A stretch of 64,000 bases of DNA from an uncultured Clostridia bacterium (GTDB lineage: Bacteria > Bacillota > Clostridia > Oscillospirales > Acutalibacteraceae). Every line of letters starts with the position of its first letter. Within the stretch, counting starts at the first letter, position 1. Positions 9,246-17,998 of the stretch are shown piece after piece. Under the pieces are notes generated by a model. It made no database searches, was not told the origin of the DNA, and was given only the letters and a program-made list of their open reading frames with translations. The translations under genes were made by a program, and so were the position numbers. The DNA is taken from assembly GCA_947585745.1 (NCBI GenBank), contig CANPXF010000004.1, positions 56,564 to 120,563 of the forward strand. Reading direction: 5' to 3'.

Positions 9246-11339
9246 ATGACGAAGGTACCCGAAATTTTCGGAAGTATGGTTTTCAACGACAAGGTAATGC
9301 AGGAAAGATTACCCAAGGCTACATATAAGGCTTTAAAGAAAACTATCGAGAACGGCGAACCGCTCGACATAAGCGTTGCGAATGTTGTCGCGAACGCTAT
9401 GAAGGATTGGGCGGTAGAGCTTGGCTGTACCCATTTTACTCACTGGTTCCAGCCGATGACAGGCGTTACCGCTGAAAAGCACGACAGCTTTATCGCGCCT
9501 CAGGGCGACAGTCAGGTTATTATGGAATTTTCAGGCAAAGAGCTTATAAAGGGCGAACCCGACGCGTCGTCATTCCCGAGCGGAGGTATCAGAGCAACCT
9601 TTGAGGCGAGAGGCTATACGACTTGGGACCCGACTTCACCTGCTTTTGTAAAGGACGGCTCGCTTTATATTCCGACAGCGTTCTGTTCCTATACAGGCGA
9701 GGTGTTAGATAAGAAAACACCGCTTTTGCGTTCTATGGAGCGTTTGAGTACAGAGGCAGTAAAAATTCTTCATCTGCTCGGCAAAACCGATGTCACAAGG
9801 GTTGCAACAACAGTAGGACCTGAGCAGGAGTACTTTCTTATAGATAAAGATTTATACAATCAGCGCGAGGATTTAAAGCTTACGGGCAGAACTCTTTTCG
9901 GAGCAATGGCTCCCAAAGGACAGGAGCTTGACGACCATTACTTCGGTTCAATTAAAACGAGAGTTTCCGAATATATGAAGGATTTGGACGAGGAGCTTTG
10001 GAAACTCGGTATTCTCGCGAAAACAAAGCACAACGAGGTTGCTCCATCACAGCACGAGCTTGCTCCGATTTTCTCAACCTCAAATATTGCAACCGACCAC
10101 AATGAGCTTACAATGGAAATTATGCAAAAGGTTGCCGAAAGGCATAATCTCGTGTGCCTGCTTCACGAAAAGCCGTTCGCGGGCGTCAACGGCAGCGGTA
10201 AACATAATAACTGGTCAATTTCCACGAACACGGGTGAAAACCTTCTCAACCCGGGAAAGCACCCCGAAAACAATCTTCAGTTTCAGCTTTTCCTTGCGGC
10301 GGTTGTCAAGGCGGTCCATGAGTATCAGGATTTGCTCAGAATTACGGTTGCCTCCGCAGGTAACGACCACCGTTTGGGAGCAAACGAGGCGCCTCCCGCG
10401 ATTATTTCAATGTATCTGGGTGATGACCTCGGCGAGCTTGTTCAGTCTATCATTAATGATACCGAGTATGTAAGCCAAGGCAAGGCAAAAATGAAAACAG
10501 GCGTTGAGGTGCTTGCTGACTTTAAGAAGGATACGTCAGACCGTAACCGTACATCGCCGTTCGCGTTTACGGGTAATAAATTTGAATTCAGAGCGCTCGG
10601 TTCGTCTTTGAATATCGCTTGTCCTAACTATATGCTTAACACAATGGTTGCCGAGGAGCTTTCAGAGTTTTATGAGGAGCTTAAAGACGCAAAGGATATG
10701 GACAGCGCGGTTACCGCTCTTATTAAGAAAACCTTTACGGAACATCAGAATATCATCTTTAACGGCGACAACTACGCTGACGAATGGGTAGAGGAGGCAA
10801 AAAGACGCGGACTGCTTAATCTTAAATCGTTGCCCGAGGCTCTCTCGCACTTTATGTCCGAAAAGAATATCAATCTTTTTGTTAAGAATAAAATTTGCTC
10901 GAAAGAGGAGCTCAAAGCGCGCTATGAGATTGACCTTGAAACATACGCAAAACAGCTTAATATCGAGGCGCTCACTATGATTAGTATGGCTAATAAAGAT
11001 ATTACTCCCGCTGTTTCGGCATTTGTAAAAGAACTTACAGAAACCGCGCTTTCCAAGAAGTCGCTCAATTCGGCTATTCCGACTTCGGTTGAGGAGGAGC
11101 TGATTACAAGTCTTTCATATAAGCTTGTCGACTTTGTTAAAAAGACCGAGGAGCTTAAAAAGGCTGTTGAGGGCGCACATCAGTACAGCGATGATAATCT
11201 TAAATACGCTACTTATTTCAGGGAGGTTGTATTTGAGAAAATGCAGGAGCTAAGAGCTGTCGGCGACAGTATGGAGGAAATAACCTCCGCTGAATACTGG
11301 CCGTATCCGTCCTACAGCGAACTTTTATTCGGAGTTTAA
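9246..11339 (+). CDS. glnN: Glutamine synthetase type III
   Basis: This 697-residue enzyme condenses ammonium and glutamate to glutamine using ATP. Its length is that of type III (GSIII), not the roughly 450 residues of GSI. Diagnostic stretches include [10 protein letters not shown], the ATP/metal region [25 protein letters not shown], and the active-site [12 protein letters not shown]. The ATG has GAGAG upstream and follows the attenuator-like leader. The next gene, an ammonium transporter, starts 54 bases later with no terminator between, so uptake and assimilation are likely co-expressed. Confidence 0.97.
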   Translation: MTKVPEIFGSMVFNDKVMQERLPKATYKALKKTIENGEPLDISVANVVANAMKDWAVELGCTHFTHWFQPMTGVTAEKHDSFIAPQGDSQVIMEFSGKELIKGEPDASSFPSGGIRATFEARGYTTWDPTSPAFVKDGSLYIPTAFCSYTGEVLDKKTPLLRSMERLSTEAVKILHLLGKTDVTRVATTVGPEQEYFLIDKDLYNQREDLKLTGRTLFGAMAPKGQELDDHYFGSIKTRVSEYMKDLDEELWKLGILAKTKHNEVAPSQHELAPIFSTSNIATDHNELTMEIMQKVAERHNLVCLLHEKPFAGVNGSGKHNNWSISTNTGENLLNPGKHPENNLQFQLFLAAVVKAVHEYQDLLRITVASAGNDHRLGANEAPPAIISMYLGDDLGELVQSIINDTEYVSQGKAKMKTGVEVLADFKKDTSDRNRTSPFAFTGNKFEFRALGSSLNIACPNYMLNTMVAEELSEFYEELKDAKDMDSAVTALIKKTFTEHQNIIFNGDNYADEWVEEAKRRGLLNLKSLPEALSHFMSEKNINLFVKNKICSKEELKARYEIDLETYAKQLNIEALTMISMANKDITPAVSAFVKELTETALSKKSLNSAIPTSVEEELITSLSYKLVDFVKKTEELKKAVEGAHQYSDDNLKYATYFREVVFEKMQELRAVGDSMEEITSAEYWPYPSYSELLFGV

Positions 11340-11393
11340 TATTTCATTTAATATTTTAATAATATATTAGGTAATTTTAAGGAGTTGATTTGT

Positions 11394-13151
11394 ATGAACG
11401 AGGCAATTAAAGAGCTTGTCACACAAGCTACGTCAGAACAGCTTTTTGCTGTATGGTTTCTAATCGGAGCCGCCTTGGTATTCTGGATGCAGGCAGGCTT
11501 TGCAATGGTTGAAGCAGGTTTTACAAGAGCTAAAAACACCGGTAACATTATTATGAAGAACCTTATGGACTTCTGTATCGGTACGGTAACGTTTATTATC
11601 ATCGGTTTTAGCTTGCTTATGGGCGAGGACCTTGTAGGTTTTATAGGTCAGCCGGGATTTGATTTATTTACATCGTACGCGAATTTTGATTTTTCGAGCT
11701 TTGTGTTTAACCTTGTGTTCTGCGCTACAACCGCTACAATCGTTTCGGGCGCAATGGCGGAGAGAACAAAATTCTTATCGTATTGTATTTATTCGGGCGT
11801 TATTTCCGCTCTTATCTACCCGATTGAGGCTCACTGGATTTGGGGCGGCGGCTGGCTCAGCCAAATCGGTTTCCACGATTTCGCCGGTTCCTGCGCTATC
11901 CATATGGTAGGCGGTATCTCCGCTTTAATCGGCGCAAAGATTTTAGGCGCGCGTATCGGTAAATTTAAGAGAGATAAAAACGGCAAGGTTACTAAAGTTG
12001 GAGCTTTCCCCGGCCATAACATCGCTTTGGGAGCGTTAGGCGTATTTATTCTGTGGCTCGGCTGGTACGGATTTAACGGCGCCGCGGCAACTTCGGTTGA
12101 ACAGCTCGGTTCAATCTTTCTGACAACTACCGTATCTCCCGCTTTGGCTACTGTAACCTGTATGATATTCACTTGGCTTAAATACGGTAAGCCCGACGTT
12201 AGTATGTGTCTTAACGCGTCGCTTGCGGGTTTGGTCGCGATTACCGCTCCCTGCGATGTAACCGATGCCTTGGGCGCTGTTATAATCGGTATCGTTTCAG
12301 GCTTGCTTGTAGTATTCGGAGTATGGTTCCTCGACTATAAGCTTCACATTGACGACCCCGTAGGAGCAGTTGCTGTTCATATGATGAACGGTATCTGGGG
12401 TACTCTTGCGGTAGGATTATTCGCTACCGACACGGCTCCGGGTTATTCAATCGCTAACGCTTCGGGAGAAAAGCTTGTAGGTTTATTCTACGGCGGCGGT
12501 TTTGAGCTTTTAGGCTTACAGTTTGTAGGATTTGTTTCAGTCGCGGCGTGGACAGCGGTTACAATTACAATTTCGTTCCTATTAATCAAGAAGATTGTCG
12601 GTCTCCGCGTTTCCCGTGAAGAAGAAATTACAGGACTTGATTCTACAGAGCACGGTATGCCTTCCGCGTACGCAGGCTTCGCTATGGCTCCCGAATATAT
12701 CGAGGAGGGTGTATCTCCCGTTGTTGTAGACGGTGATATTCCTGTCGCTGACGCTGTACCGATTAAGAAGGTTCCGACTTTCGACGAGGGTACGCCTAAG
12801 TTTACTAAGATTGAAATTGTATGTAAAGAGTCTAAGCTTGAAACATTAAAGACAGCTATGATGAATATAGGTATCACGGGTATGACGGTATCTCACGTTC
12901 TCGGATGCGGTATTCAGAAGGGTAAGCCCGAATATTACCGCGGAGTACAGATTGAGGCTAATCTGCTTCCTAAGGTACAGGTTGAAATCGTTGTCAGCAA
13001 GGTGCCTGTAAGCAGTGTAATTGAAACAGCCAAGAAAGCGCTCTACACAGGTCACATCGGTGACGGTAAGATATTCGTATATGACGTTGAGAACGTAGTA
13101 AAGGTTCGTACAGGCGAAGAGGGATACGATGCTTTACAGGATGTTGAATAA
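11394..13151 (+). CDS. amt: Ammonium transporter fused to a C-terminal PII signalling domain
   Basis: Residues 1-410 form an Amt/Rh channel of about eleven helices, with motifs such as FWMQAGFAMVEAG, the pore and fold signatures AHWIWGGGWL and GSCAIHMVGG, and HMMNGIWGTLAVG. After a linker of about 50 residues a complete PII domain runs from about residue 465 to the end, recognisable by QKGKPEYYRG and the B-loop YTGHIGDGKIFV. In most bacteria PII is a separate protein (GlnK) that plugs Amt. The residue at the position of the uridylylated Tyr51 is Ile (YRGVQI). AAGGAG lies nine bases before the chosen ATG at 11394; a TTG three codons earlier is less likely. Confidence 0.95.
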   Translation: MNEAIKELVTQATSEQLFAVWFLIGAALVFWMQAGFAMVEAGFTRAKNTGNIIMKNLMDFCIGTVTFIIIGFSLLMGEDLVGFIGQPGFDLFTSYANFDFSSFVFNLVFCATTATIVSGAMAERTKFLSYCIYSGVISALIYPIEAHWIWGGGWLSQIGFHDFAGSCAIHMVGGISALIGAKILGARIGKFKRDKNGKVTKVGAFPGHNIALGALGVFILWLGWYGFNGAAATSVEQLGSIFLTTTVSPALATVTCMIFTWLKYGKPDVSMCLNASLAGLVAITAPCDVTDALGAVIIGIVSGLLVVFGVWFLDYKLHIDDPVGAVAVHMMNGIWGTLAVGLFATDTAPGYSIANASGEKLVGLFYGGGFELLGLQFVGFVSVAAWTAVTITISFLLIKKIVGLRVSREEEITGLDSTEHGMPSAYAGFAMAPEYIEEGVSPVVVDGDIPVADAVPIKKVPTFDEGTPKFTKIEIVCKESKLETLKTAMMNIGITGMTVSHVLGCGIQKGKPEYYRGVQIEANLLPKVQVEIVVSKVPVSSVIETAKKALYTGHIGDGKIFVYDVENVVKVRTGEEGYDALQDVE

Positions 13152-13211
13152 TCCGCAATCGGTTTAATTTCTCTATATTTTATAATCTCACCATCCATTC
13201 TTTTATAAATA

Positions 13212-13253
13212 GACAGACGGCGCAAGTTTAATCTTGCGTCGCCTGTCATTTTT
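13212..13253 (+). terminator. Terminator of the glnN-amt operon
   Basis: GACAGACGGCGCAAG pairs with CTTGCGTCGCCTGTC, with one mismatch and one wobble, around a six-base loop, and ATTTTTA follows. Confidence 0.85.
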
Positions 13254-13458
13254 ATATATCCACATCAGTCCGTGCAGTTCCTCTCTGAAATTTATCTCCC
13301 CCAAACCTTCGTGCCTCTGTTTTGTTTTGGATATGAAGGATAGGTTCTGCTGTAGACTGTTGAAAAGAGTATATTATATATTTTATTAGAAATTTACATT
13401 CCCATTCGTTTCTTTCTACATCTCACCTTCGATATAACATATCGGGCAGAAAAATTAT
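13254..13458. other. Intergenic stretch without genes, containing a possible degenerate repeat
   Basis: No open frame with a ribosome site is visible between the amt terminator and the convergent mntP. The part from 13285 to 13350 (CTCCCCCAAACC, then TTGGATATGAAGGATAGGTT) resembles the sequence at 54640-54700 in order and spacing of its blocks. It may be a short dispersed repeat or a chance match. Confidence 0.35.
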
Positions 13459-14031
13459 TTAAGATAAAATCCCCTTAACAAAAATTTCAATACCAATAAC
13501 TATTAAAATTATACCGCCTAACATCTCGGCTTTTGTGAATTTCTCTCCGAATTTTTTGCCGATTATAAGACCGAATACACAAATTATAAATGTAACAACC
13601 GCTATAATTACCGACGCCAAAAACGCCATTGCAAGCTCATATCCCGCTATGGTAAATCCGACCGAAAGCGCGTCTATCGAGGTCGCAACCCCCTGCATTA
13701 AAAGCTGTGGTACGCTAAGGCGTTTTACCTGTTCCGTTTCTCTTTTCCTAAGGCATTGGGCTATCATCTTTATTCCGATATAAAGGAGAAGTCCGAGAGC
13801 AATATATGGTACAATTTTTTCAAATGCGCTGAAATATTCTACTATCGAGTGAACGCATAACCAGCCCGTCATCGGCATTAAAAATTGAAAAAAGCTGTAT
13901 GTTCCCGCCGTGACTGCGACCTTTAAACCTCGCATTTTCGTTTCTGCAAGACCGTTTGCTATTGATACGGAAAAAGCGTCCATAGCAAGCCCCACTCCGA
14001 GCAGTGTTGAGTTAAGGATAAAAATTAACAT
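13459..14031 (-). CDS. mntP: Putative manganese efflux pump MntP
   Basis: The 190-residue protein is almost entirely hydrophobic, with about six helices arranged as two repeats, each beginning with an acidic motif in the membrane (GLAMDAFSVSIANG near residue 14 and SIDALSVGFTIAG near residue 117). This is the MntP/DUF204 family, which exports Mn2+ in Escherichia coli. In many bacteria a yybP-ykoY riboswitch precedes mntP; I see none in the 82 bases between it and the upstream gene. It is convergent with amt. Confidence 0.9.
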   Translation of the reverse strand: MLIFILNSTLLGVGLAMDAFSVSIANGLAETKMRGLKVAVTAGTYSFFQFLMPMTGWLCVHSIVEYFSAFEKIVPYIALGLLLYIGIKMIAQCLRKRETEQVKRLSVPQLLMQGVATSIDALSVGFTIAGYELAMAFLASVIIAVVTFIICVFGLIIGKKFGEKFTKAEMLGGIILIVIGIEIFVKGILS

Positions 14032-14113
14032 TTAATCACTCCCGTAGAAAGTATATGCAAAACCTGATTTAATTAATTCAAAAACAATTTAAGCTTTAAC
14101 AAGCATTAACGGT

Positions 14114-14746
14114 TTATCTTTTTAAGGTTTTTGTAATTGCCTTTATCTCATCTGAAACACGGTATGACTCGCGCATTTTCTGAAGTGATTTATTGTATGT
14201 CCAATCATCAAGCCCGCAATTTTCGCTCTTAAGATATTTTAAGCATTTTTCGGGATATTTTACCATTACTTCCGCCACAGCCCACGCAACTCCCATTTTT
14301 GAGTAATACTTTTCTGTATGTAAATTATTAAGCGCGTCGATAACGCTGTCAATATAATCGTCAGTCATATAGTGGCTTAAAAGAACAACCGCAACTATTC
14401 TCGTTTCAAATTCTTCATACGAATCCTTATATTTCATAAGCATATCATAGACTTGCTTTCTAAATTTTCGGGCAATTTTAAATCCCTGACAGAGAGAATC
14501 GCATACCGCCCAATCGGAAACCTCGGGTATAAATTTTTCAAAATATTCTATCAATACATTAATGTCATCTTTGGCGTAGCCGAGCGTAAAGGCGTAAAGA
14601 AGTTTAAGCTCAAAGCTGTCTAAAGGATTGTTGTCGAGAAAAGCCTTGTAATCGTCTTTAACAATTTTTTTGGCTATTTTTCTAAGCGCGGGAATGGTTG
14701 CCTTGTCGAGCTTGTTAATTTCGTTTTTTATTTCTGTTACGTTCAT
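14114..14746 (-). CDS. DNA alkylation repair protein, AlkD-like HEAT-repeat family
   Basis: This 210-residue all-helical protein fits the AlkC/AlkD family of 3- and 7-alkylpurine DNA glycosylases. The stretches VSDWAVCDSLC near residue 95, YYSKMGVAWAVAE near residue 152 and DWTYNKSLQKMRES near residue 180 match the conserved HEAT-repeat core; Trp and Asp in the first and last line the DNA-binding cleft in AlkD. The ATG has GGAG upstream. It lies between mntP and a LysR gene, all on the minus strand. Confidence 0.85.
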   Translation of the reverse strand: MNVTEIKNEINKLDKATIPALRKIAKKIVKDDYKAFLDNNPLDSFELKLLYAFTLGYAKDDINVLIEYFEKFIPEVSDWAVCDSLCQGFKIARKFRKQVYDMLMKYKDSYEEFETRIVAVVLLSHYMTDDYIDSVIDALNNLHTEKYYSKMGVAWAVAEVMVKYPEKCLKYLKSENCGLDDWTYNKSLQKMRESYRVSDEIKAITKTLKR

Positions 14747-14785
14747 AGCTTCTCCTTAAAAATATTAATAAATGTTTTACACGAT

Positions 14786-15631
14786 TTAGACGGAAGATAT
14801 GATTTTTTCAAATCTTTTCTTATCGCTTTTATTGTAGATAAGGTAAAACTGCATTTCCGCCTCTTTATCCGAAAAGGGAATATTTACTCTTCCCGTATTG
14901 CTCCGCGAGCTTATAACCTCCTGCGTAATATCCGTTGAAAACGTGGGGAGGTCCGACAGGCTTGAAAGCTCTGCGACAGCGTCTATATTTTCCTGCTTGA
15001 AAAACTTTGCGTCGGGCATTTTTGATTTCACAATTTCTTCCCATAATCCGACTCTTGAATACATAATAAAATTCTGTCCGTCCATTTCGCTAAAGCTTAT
15101 TTTCTTTTGAGCGGCGGCAGGATGAAAATGGCTTACATTCGCAAAAAGGTGTTCCGATAAGTATTTTGCGCAGACATATTTCTCATCTTTAACGGGGCGG
15201 TTAAGGATTAAAAGATTGTATTTCGAGTTTTTTAATCCTGTAATAAGCTCGTTCTCGTCAGAAATATTTGAGCTGACAGTTGTATCAGCCACGGTGACCG
15301 CCAATCTCGGAAGAAGTACCATCAGAGGTCCGGGAGCTACGCTTCCTATTGAAACAGAATTCAGACTTTCATCAAATTCCTTTATATGCCTTTGCATTTT
15401 TTCTTCTAAATCGAGTATGTCCTGCGCGTATTGGGCGGCGAGTTTTCCCGTTTCGTTCAGAGTGATTTTGTTTTTACTTCTTGTAAACAGCTCCGCCCCC
15501 AGTCCGCTCTCTATCTTTCTCATAGCGCGGGATACTGACGGCTGGGCTATTCTTAAATGCTTTGCGGCGTCTGAAAGAGTACCGTATTCCTTCACCGCCG
15601 CGAGTTGTTCAAGCAAATATATTTCTATCAT
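14786..15631 (-). CDS. LysR-family transcriptional regulator
   Basis: This is a 281-residue LTTR with an N-terminal winged helix-turn-helix (residues 5-60, including AKHLRIAQPSVSRAMRKIE) and a periplasmic-binding-like effector domain from about residue 85. It is divergent from the aldo/keto reductase gene at 15745, a typical arrangement for regulation of that neighbour and of itself. The ATG at 15631 has AGGTG six bases upstream; a GTG three codons earlier overlaps the ribosome site and is unlikely. The effector is unknown. Confidence 0.92.
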   Translation of the reverse strand: MIEIYLLEQLAAVKEYGTLSDAAKHLRIAQPSVSRAMRKIESGLGAELFTRSKNKITLNETGKLAAQYAQDILDLEEKMQRHIKEFDESLNSVSIGSVAPGPLMVLLPRLAVTVADTTVSSNISDENELITGLKNSKYNLLILNRPVKDEKYVCAKYLSEHLFANVSHFHPAAAQKKISFSEMDGQNFIMYSRVGLWEEIVKSKMPDAKFFKQENIDAVAELSSLSDLPTFSTDITQEVISSRSNTGRVNIPFSDKEAEMQFYLIYNKSDKKRFEKIISSV

Positions 15632-15686
15632 AAATTTCACCTGCTTTCAGTATACGTTTTAAGTATAGCACAATGCGGAATTGATA

Positions 15687-15716
15687 TTGTACTTTTAGGG
15701 AATAATAGGATAAAAT
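15687..15716 (+). promoter_or_regulatory. Promoter of the aldo/keto reductase gene
   Basis: TTGTAC at 15687-15692, an 18-base spacer and TAAAAT at 15711-15716 lie in the divergent gap with the LysR gene. The weak -35 fits an activator-dependent promoter. Confidence 0.5.
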
Positions 15717-15744
15717 AATACCATAAAATTACGGAGGTTTTGTT

Positions 15745-16587
15745 ATGAAAAACTTATTATTAAATAATAACACAAAAATACCCGTGGCAGGAATCGGAAC
15801 ATTCCTTCTTGAGCCTGACGACGCGCAGAAAGCTGTCATCAGCGCTGTTGAAAACGGATATACTTTAATTGATACCGCAAACGCTTATATGAACGAAAAA
15901 GCGGTGGGCAGAGGTATTAAACAAAGCGGTAAAAGCAGAGAGGACTTGTATATTTCCACAAAGCTTTGGCCGAGCGTTTATAAGGACGCGGACAACGCGG
16001 TTGAACAAACGCTTAAAAGACTTGATACAGATTATATCGACCTTTTATTTTTGCACCAGCCTGTCGGCGATTATATAGGCGCATATAAGGCTATGGAGAG
16101 AGCGGTCGAAAACGGTAAGGTAAAGTCGCTCGGTTTATCTAACTTTTCGGTTGAGCAGATTGACGAGATTATCAGCAAAACAAGTATAAGACCGTCGGTG
16201 TTTCAGGTAGAGGCGCATCCGTATTTTCCGCAGAATGAGCTTAAAAAGCGCTATCCCGATATACTTATTATGGCTTGGTATCCGCTGGGCCACGGCGATA
16301 AAAAGCTTATAAATGAAGAAATATTTAAAAAACTCGCTGAAAAATACAAAAAGACCTGCGCGCAGATTATACTCCGCTGGCATACGCAGGCAGGGAATAT
16401 TGTTATTCCGGGCTCGAAAAATCCCGAACATATTAAGGAAAACATAAACATTTTTGATTTTACTCTTACAGATGATGAAATCGCGGAGATTGCAAGGCTT
16501 GATAAGAATATCCGATATTATAACGCGACAAAAGAAGGGCTTGAAGGCTTTTTGGCATTTGCTCCCGATTTTAACTCTCAAAAATAA
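15745..16587 (+). CDS. Aldo/keto reductase
   Basis: This 280-residue (alpha/beta)8 NADPH-dependent oxidoreductase has the catalytic tetrad in place: Asp and Tyr in LIDTANAYMNE, Lys in YISTKLWPS and His in LFLHQPVGD. The C-terminal IPGSKNPEHIKEN is the cofactor phosphate-binding motif. It belongs to the AKR5-like group (2,5-diketogluconate reductase, methylglyoxal reductase YvgN). GGAGG precedes the ATG. The decarboxylase-cupin gene follows after 31 bases, so both are likely under the divergent LysR protein, possibly for aldehyde detoxification. Confidence 0.93.
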   Translation: MKNLLLNNNTKIPVAGIGTFLLEPDDAQKAVISAVENGYTLIDTANAYMNEKAVGRGIKQSGKSREDLYISTKLWPSVYKDADNAVEQTLKRLDTDYIDLLFLHQPVGDYIGAYKAMERAVENGKVKSLGLSNFSVEQIDEIISKTSIRPSVFQVEAHPYFPQNELKKRYPDILIMAWYPLGHGDKKLINEEIFKKLAEKYKKTCAQIILRWHTQAGNIVIPGSKNPEHIKENINIFDFTLTDDEIAEIARLDKNIRYYNATKEGLEGFLAFAPDFNSQK

Positions 16588-16618
16588 TATTAAAATAAAA
16601 TTTATCGAGGTGTTATTT

Positions 16619-17347
16619 ATGAAAAAGCAAACGGCAGGCAGAGAAAATTTAGGAAAATTGGCTCCGAAATTCGCTCAGTTAAATGATGATGTTTTATTCG
16701 GAGAGGTATGGGCAAGGGAGGATAAGCTTTCTGCCCGCGACAGAAGTATGATTACTATTTCCGCATTGTTTTCAGCGGGACTTTATCCGCAGTTGAAAAG
16801 TCATTTAATTATAGGCAAGGAACACGGAGTAACTAAGCAGGAGGCTGTTGAAATTGTGACACAGCTTGCATTTTATTGCGGTTGGCCCAAGGCCTGGAGT
16901 ACTTTCCCGATGATTGAGGAGGTTTACGGTGAAGACGAAAACGAGGGAAAAAATCTGCCGTTTCCGATTGGAGAGCCGAATGACGCGTACGCGCAGTATT
17001 TTATCGGTCAAAGCTATCTTGCTCCTTTAACAAGCGAGCAGGTTCCGACATTTAACGTTACGTTTGAGCCTTCCTGCCGAAATAACTGGCACATTCACCA
17101 CGCGAAATCGGGCGGAGGTCAAATGCTCATTTGCGTAAGCGGACGCGGTTGGTATCAGGAAGAGGGCAAAGAACCGATAGAACTGCATACGGGAGATGTG
17201 GTAAACATTCCAGCAAATGTAAAGCATTGGCACGGAGCGGCAAAGGACAGCTGGTTCCAGCATATCGCCCAGGAAATTCCGGGAGAAAAAACAGAAACCG
17301 AATGGTGCGAGCCTGTAACTGACGAAGAATACAACAAACTGCCTTAA
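16619..17347 (+). CDS. Carboxymuconolactone decarboxylase-like and cupin fusion protein
   Basis: The 242-residue product joins two domains. Residues 1-110 are a carboxymuconolactone decarboxylase/AhpD-like helical domain (KLSARDRSMITISALFSAG, LAFYCGWPKAW). Residues 125-235 are a cupin with metal-type histidines in NNWHIHHAKSGGGQ and VKHWHGAA. The fusion is found with redox and aldehyde-stress genes in other Firmicutes. The domain lacks the AhpD CxxC pair. I chose the ATG at 16619, which has CGAGG upstream; longer in-frame starts would overlap the preceding reductase gene. Confidence 0.9.
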   Translation: MKKQTAGRENLGKLAPKFAQLNDDVLFGEVWAREDKLSARDRSMITISALFSAGLYPQLKSHLIIGKEHGVTKQEAVEIVTQLAFYCGWPKAWSTFPMIEEVYGEDENEGKNLPFPIGEPNDAYAQYFIGQSYLAPLTSEQVPTFNVTFEPSCRNNWHIHHAKSGGGQMLICVSGRGWYQEEGKEPIELHTGDVVNIPANVKHWHGAAKDSWFQHIAQEIPGEKTETEWCEPVTDEEYNKLP

Positions 17348-17437
17348 ACCCGCGGTAAATTCGAGCGTTTTATGTAAAACTTAAAAATAAGACAACCTAA
17401 CTTCGGATACCTGAAGATAATAAAGGCAGAGTCGATT

Positions 17438-17890
17438 TTAAACAGATTTTAGCTTGAGAGTGTTTTTAGCTTCTCTGATTTCCTCGGGGATTTTTTCGGG
17501 AGAAATATTCTTTACATACTGCTCGCTTCCCGCTTTATTGGCGGTTTGATAGTACCAGCATTTATAGTCTAAGAGTTTCTTCGTTTTTTGCAGTTCGTCA
17601 ATCTGCTTTTGTACAGCCTTTCGACGGTTTTCAAAAAGCTTTAAACGTTCTTCGATTGTTTCATCGCCCTTTTCTGTCATTTCAATAAACTGCTTAATTT
17701 CCTTAATTGTTAGTCCCGATTTTTTAAGACAGTTTATGACCATAAGCGCTTCGTAATCCTTTTCGCTGAACATTCTCATTCCTCCGCTTGACCTTTCGAC
17801 ATAGGGAAGAAGTCCCTCGCTGTCGTAATATCTGAGCGTTGACGTGTTAACATCCAGTACCTTTGCCATTTCACCTACTGTATAAACCAT
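17438..17890 (-). CDS. MerR-family transcriptional regulator
   Basis: This 150-residue regulator has the MerR winged helix-turn-helix at residues 1-70 (YTVGEMAKVLDVNTSTLRYY) and a dimerising coiled coil at residues 75-115. The C-terminus has one Cys (YKCWYY), as in AdhR/YyaN-type MerR proteins that sense electrophiles. It is transcribed divergently from the hydrolase gene at 17999, and a MerR-type operator lies between. It is convergent with the cupin gene. Confidence 0.92.
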   Translation of the reverse strand: MVYTVGEMAKVLDVNTSTLRYYDSEGLLPYVERSSGGMRMFSEKDYEALMVINCLKKSGLTIKEIKQFIEMTEKGDETIEERLKLFENRRKAVQKQIDELQKTKKLLDYKCWYYQTANKAGSEQYVKNISPEKIPEEIREAKNTLKLKSV

Positions 17891-17920
17891 AAAAAACCTC
17901 CAAAAATTATAAAATAAGTA

Positions 17921-17951
17921 TTGACTTAAAGTTAACTTTAACTTGTATAAT
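17921..17951 (+). promoter_or_regulatory. MerR-type promoter with 19-base spacer and palindromic operator
   Basis: TTGACT at 17921-17926 and TATAAT at 17946-17951 are 19 bases apart, the over-long spacer typical of MerR-activated promoters. A perfect 16-base palindrome, TTAAAGTTAACTTTAA (17926-17941), fills the spacer. It should drive the hydrolase-flavodoxin-dehydrogenase genes and be remodelled by the divergent MerR protein. Confidence 0.85.
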
Positions 17952-17998
17952 AATCATATAATTAAAAAAATACTATGTCAAGTTATAAGGAGGCACAA

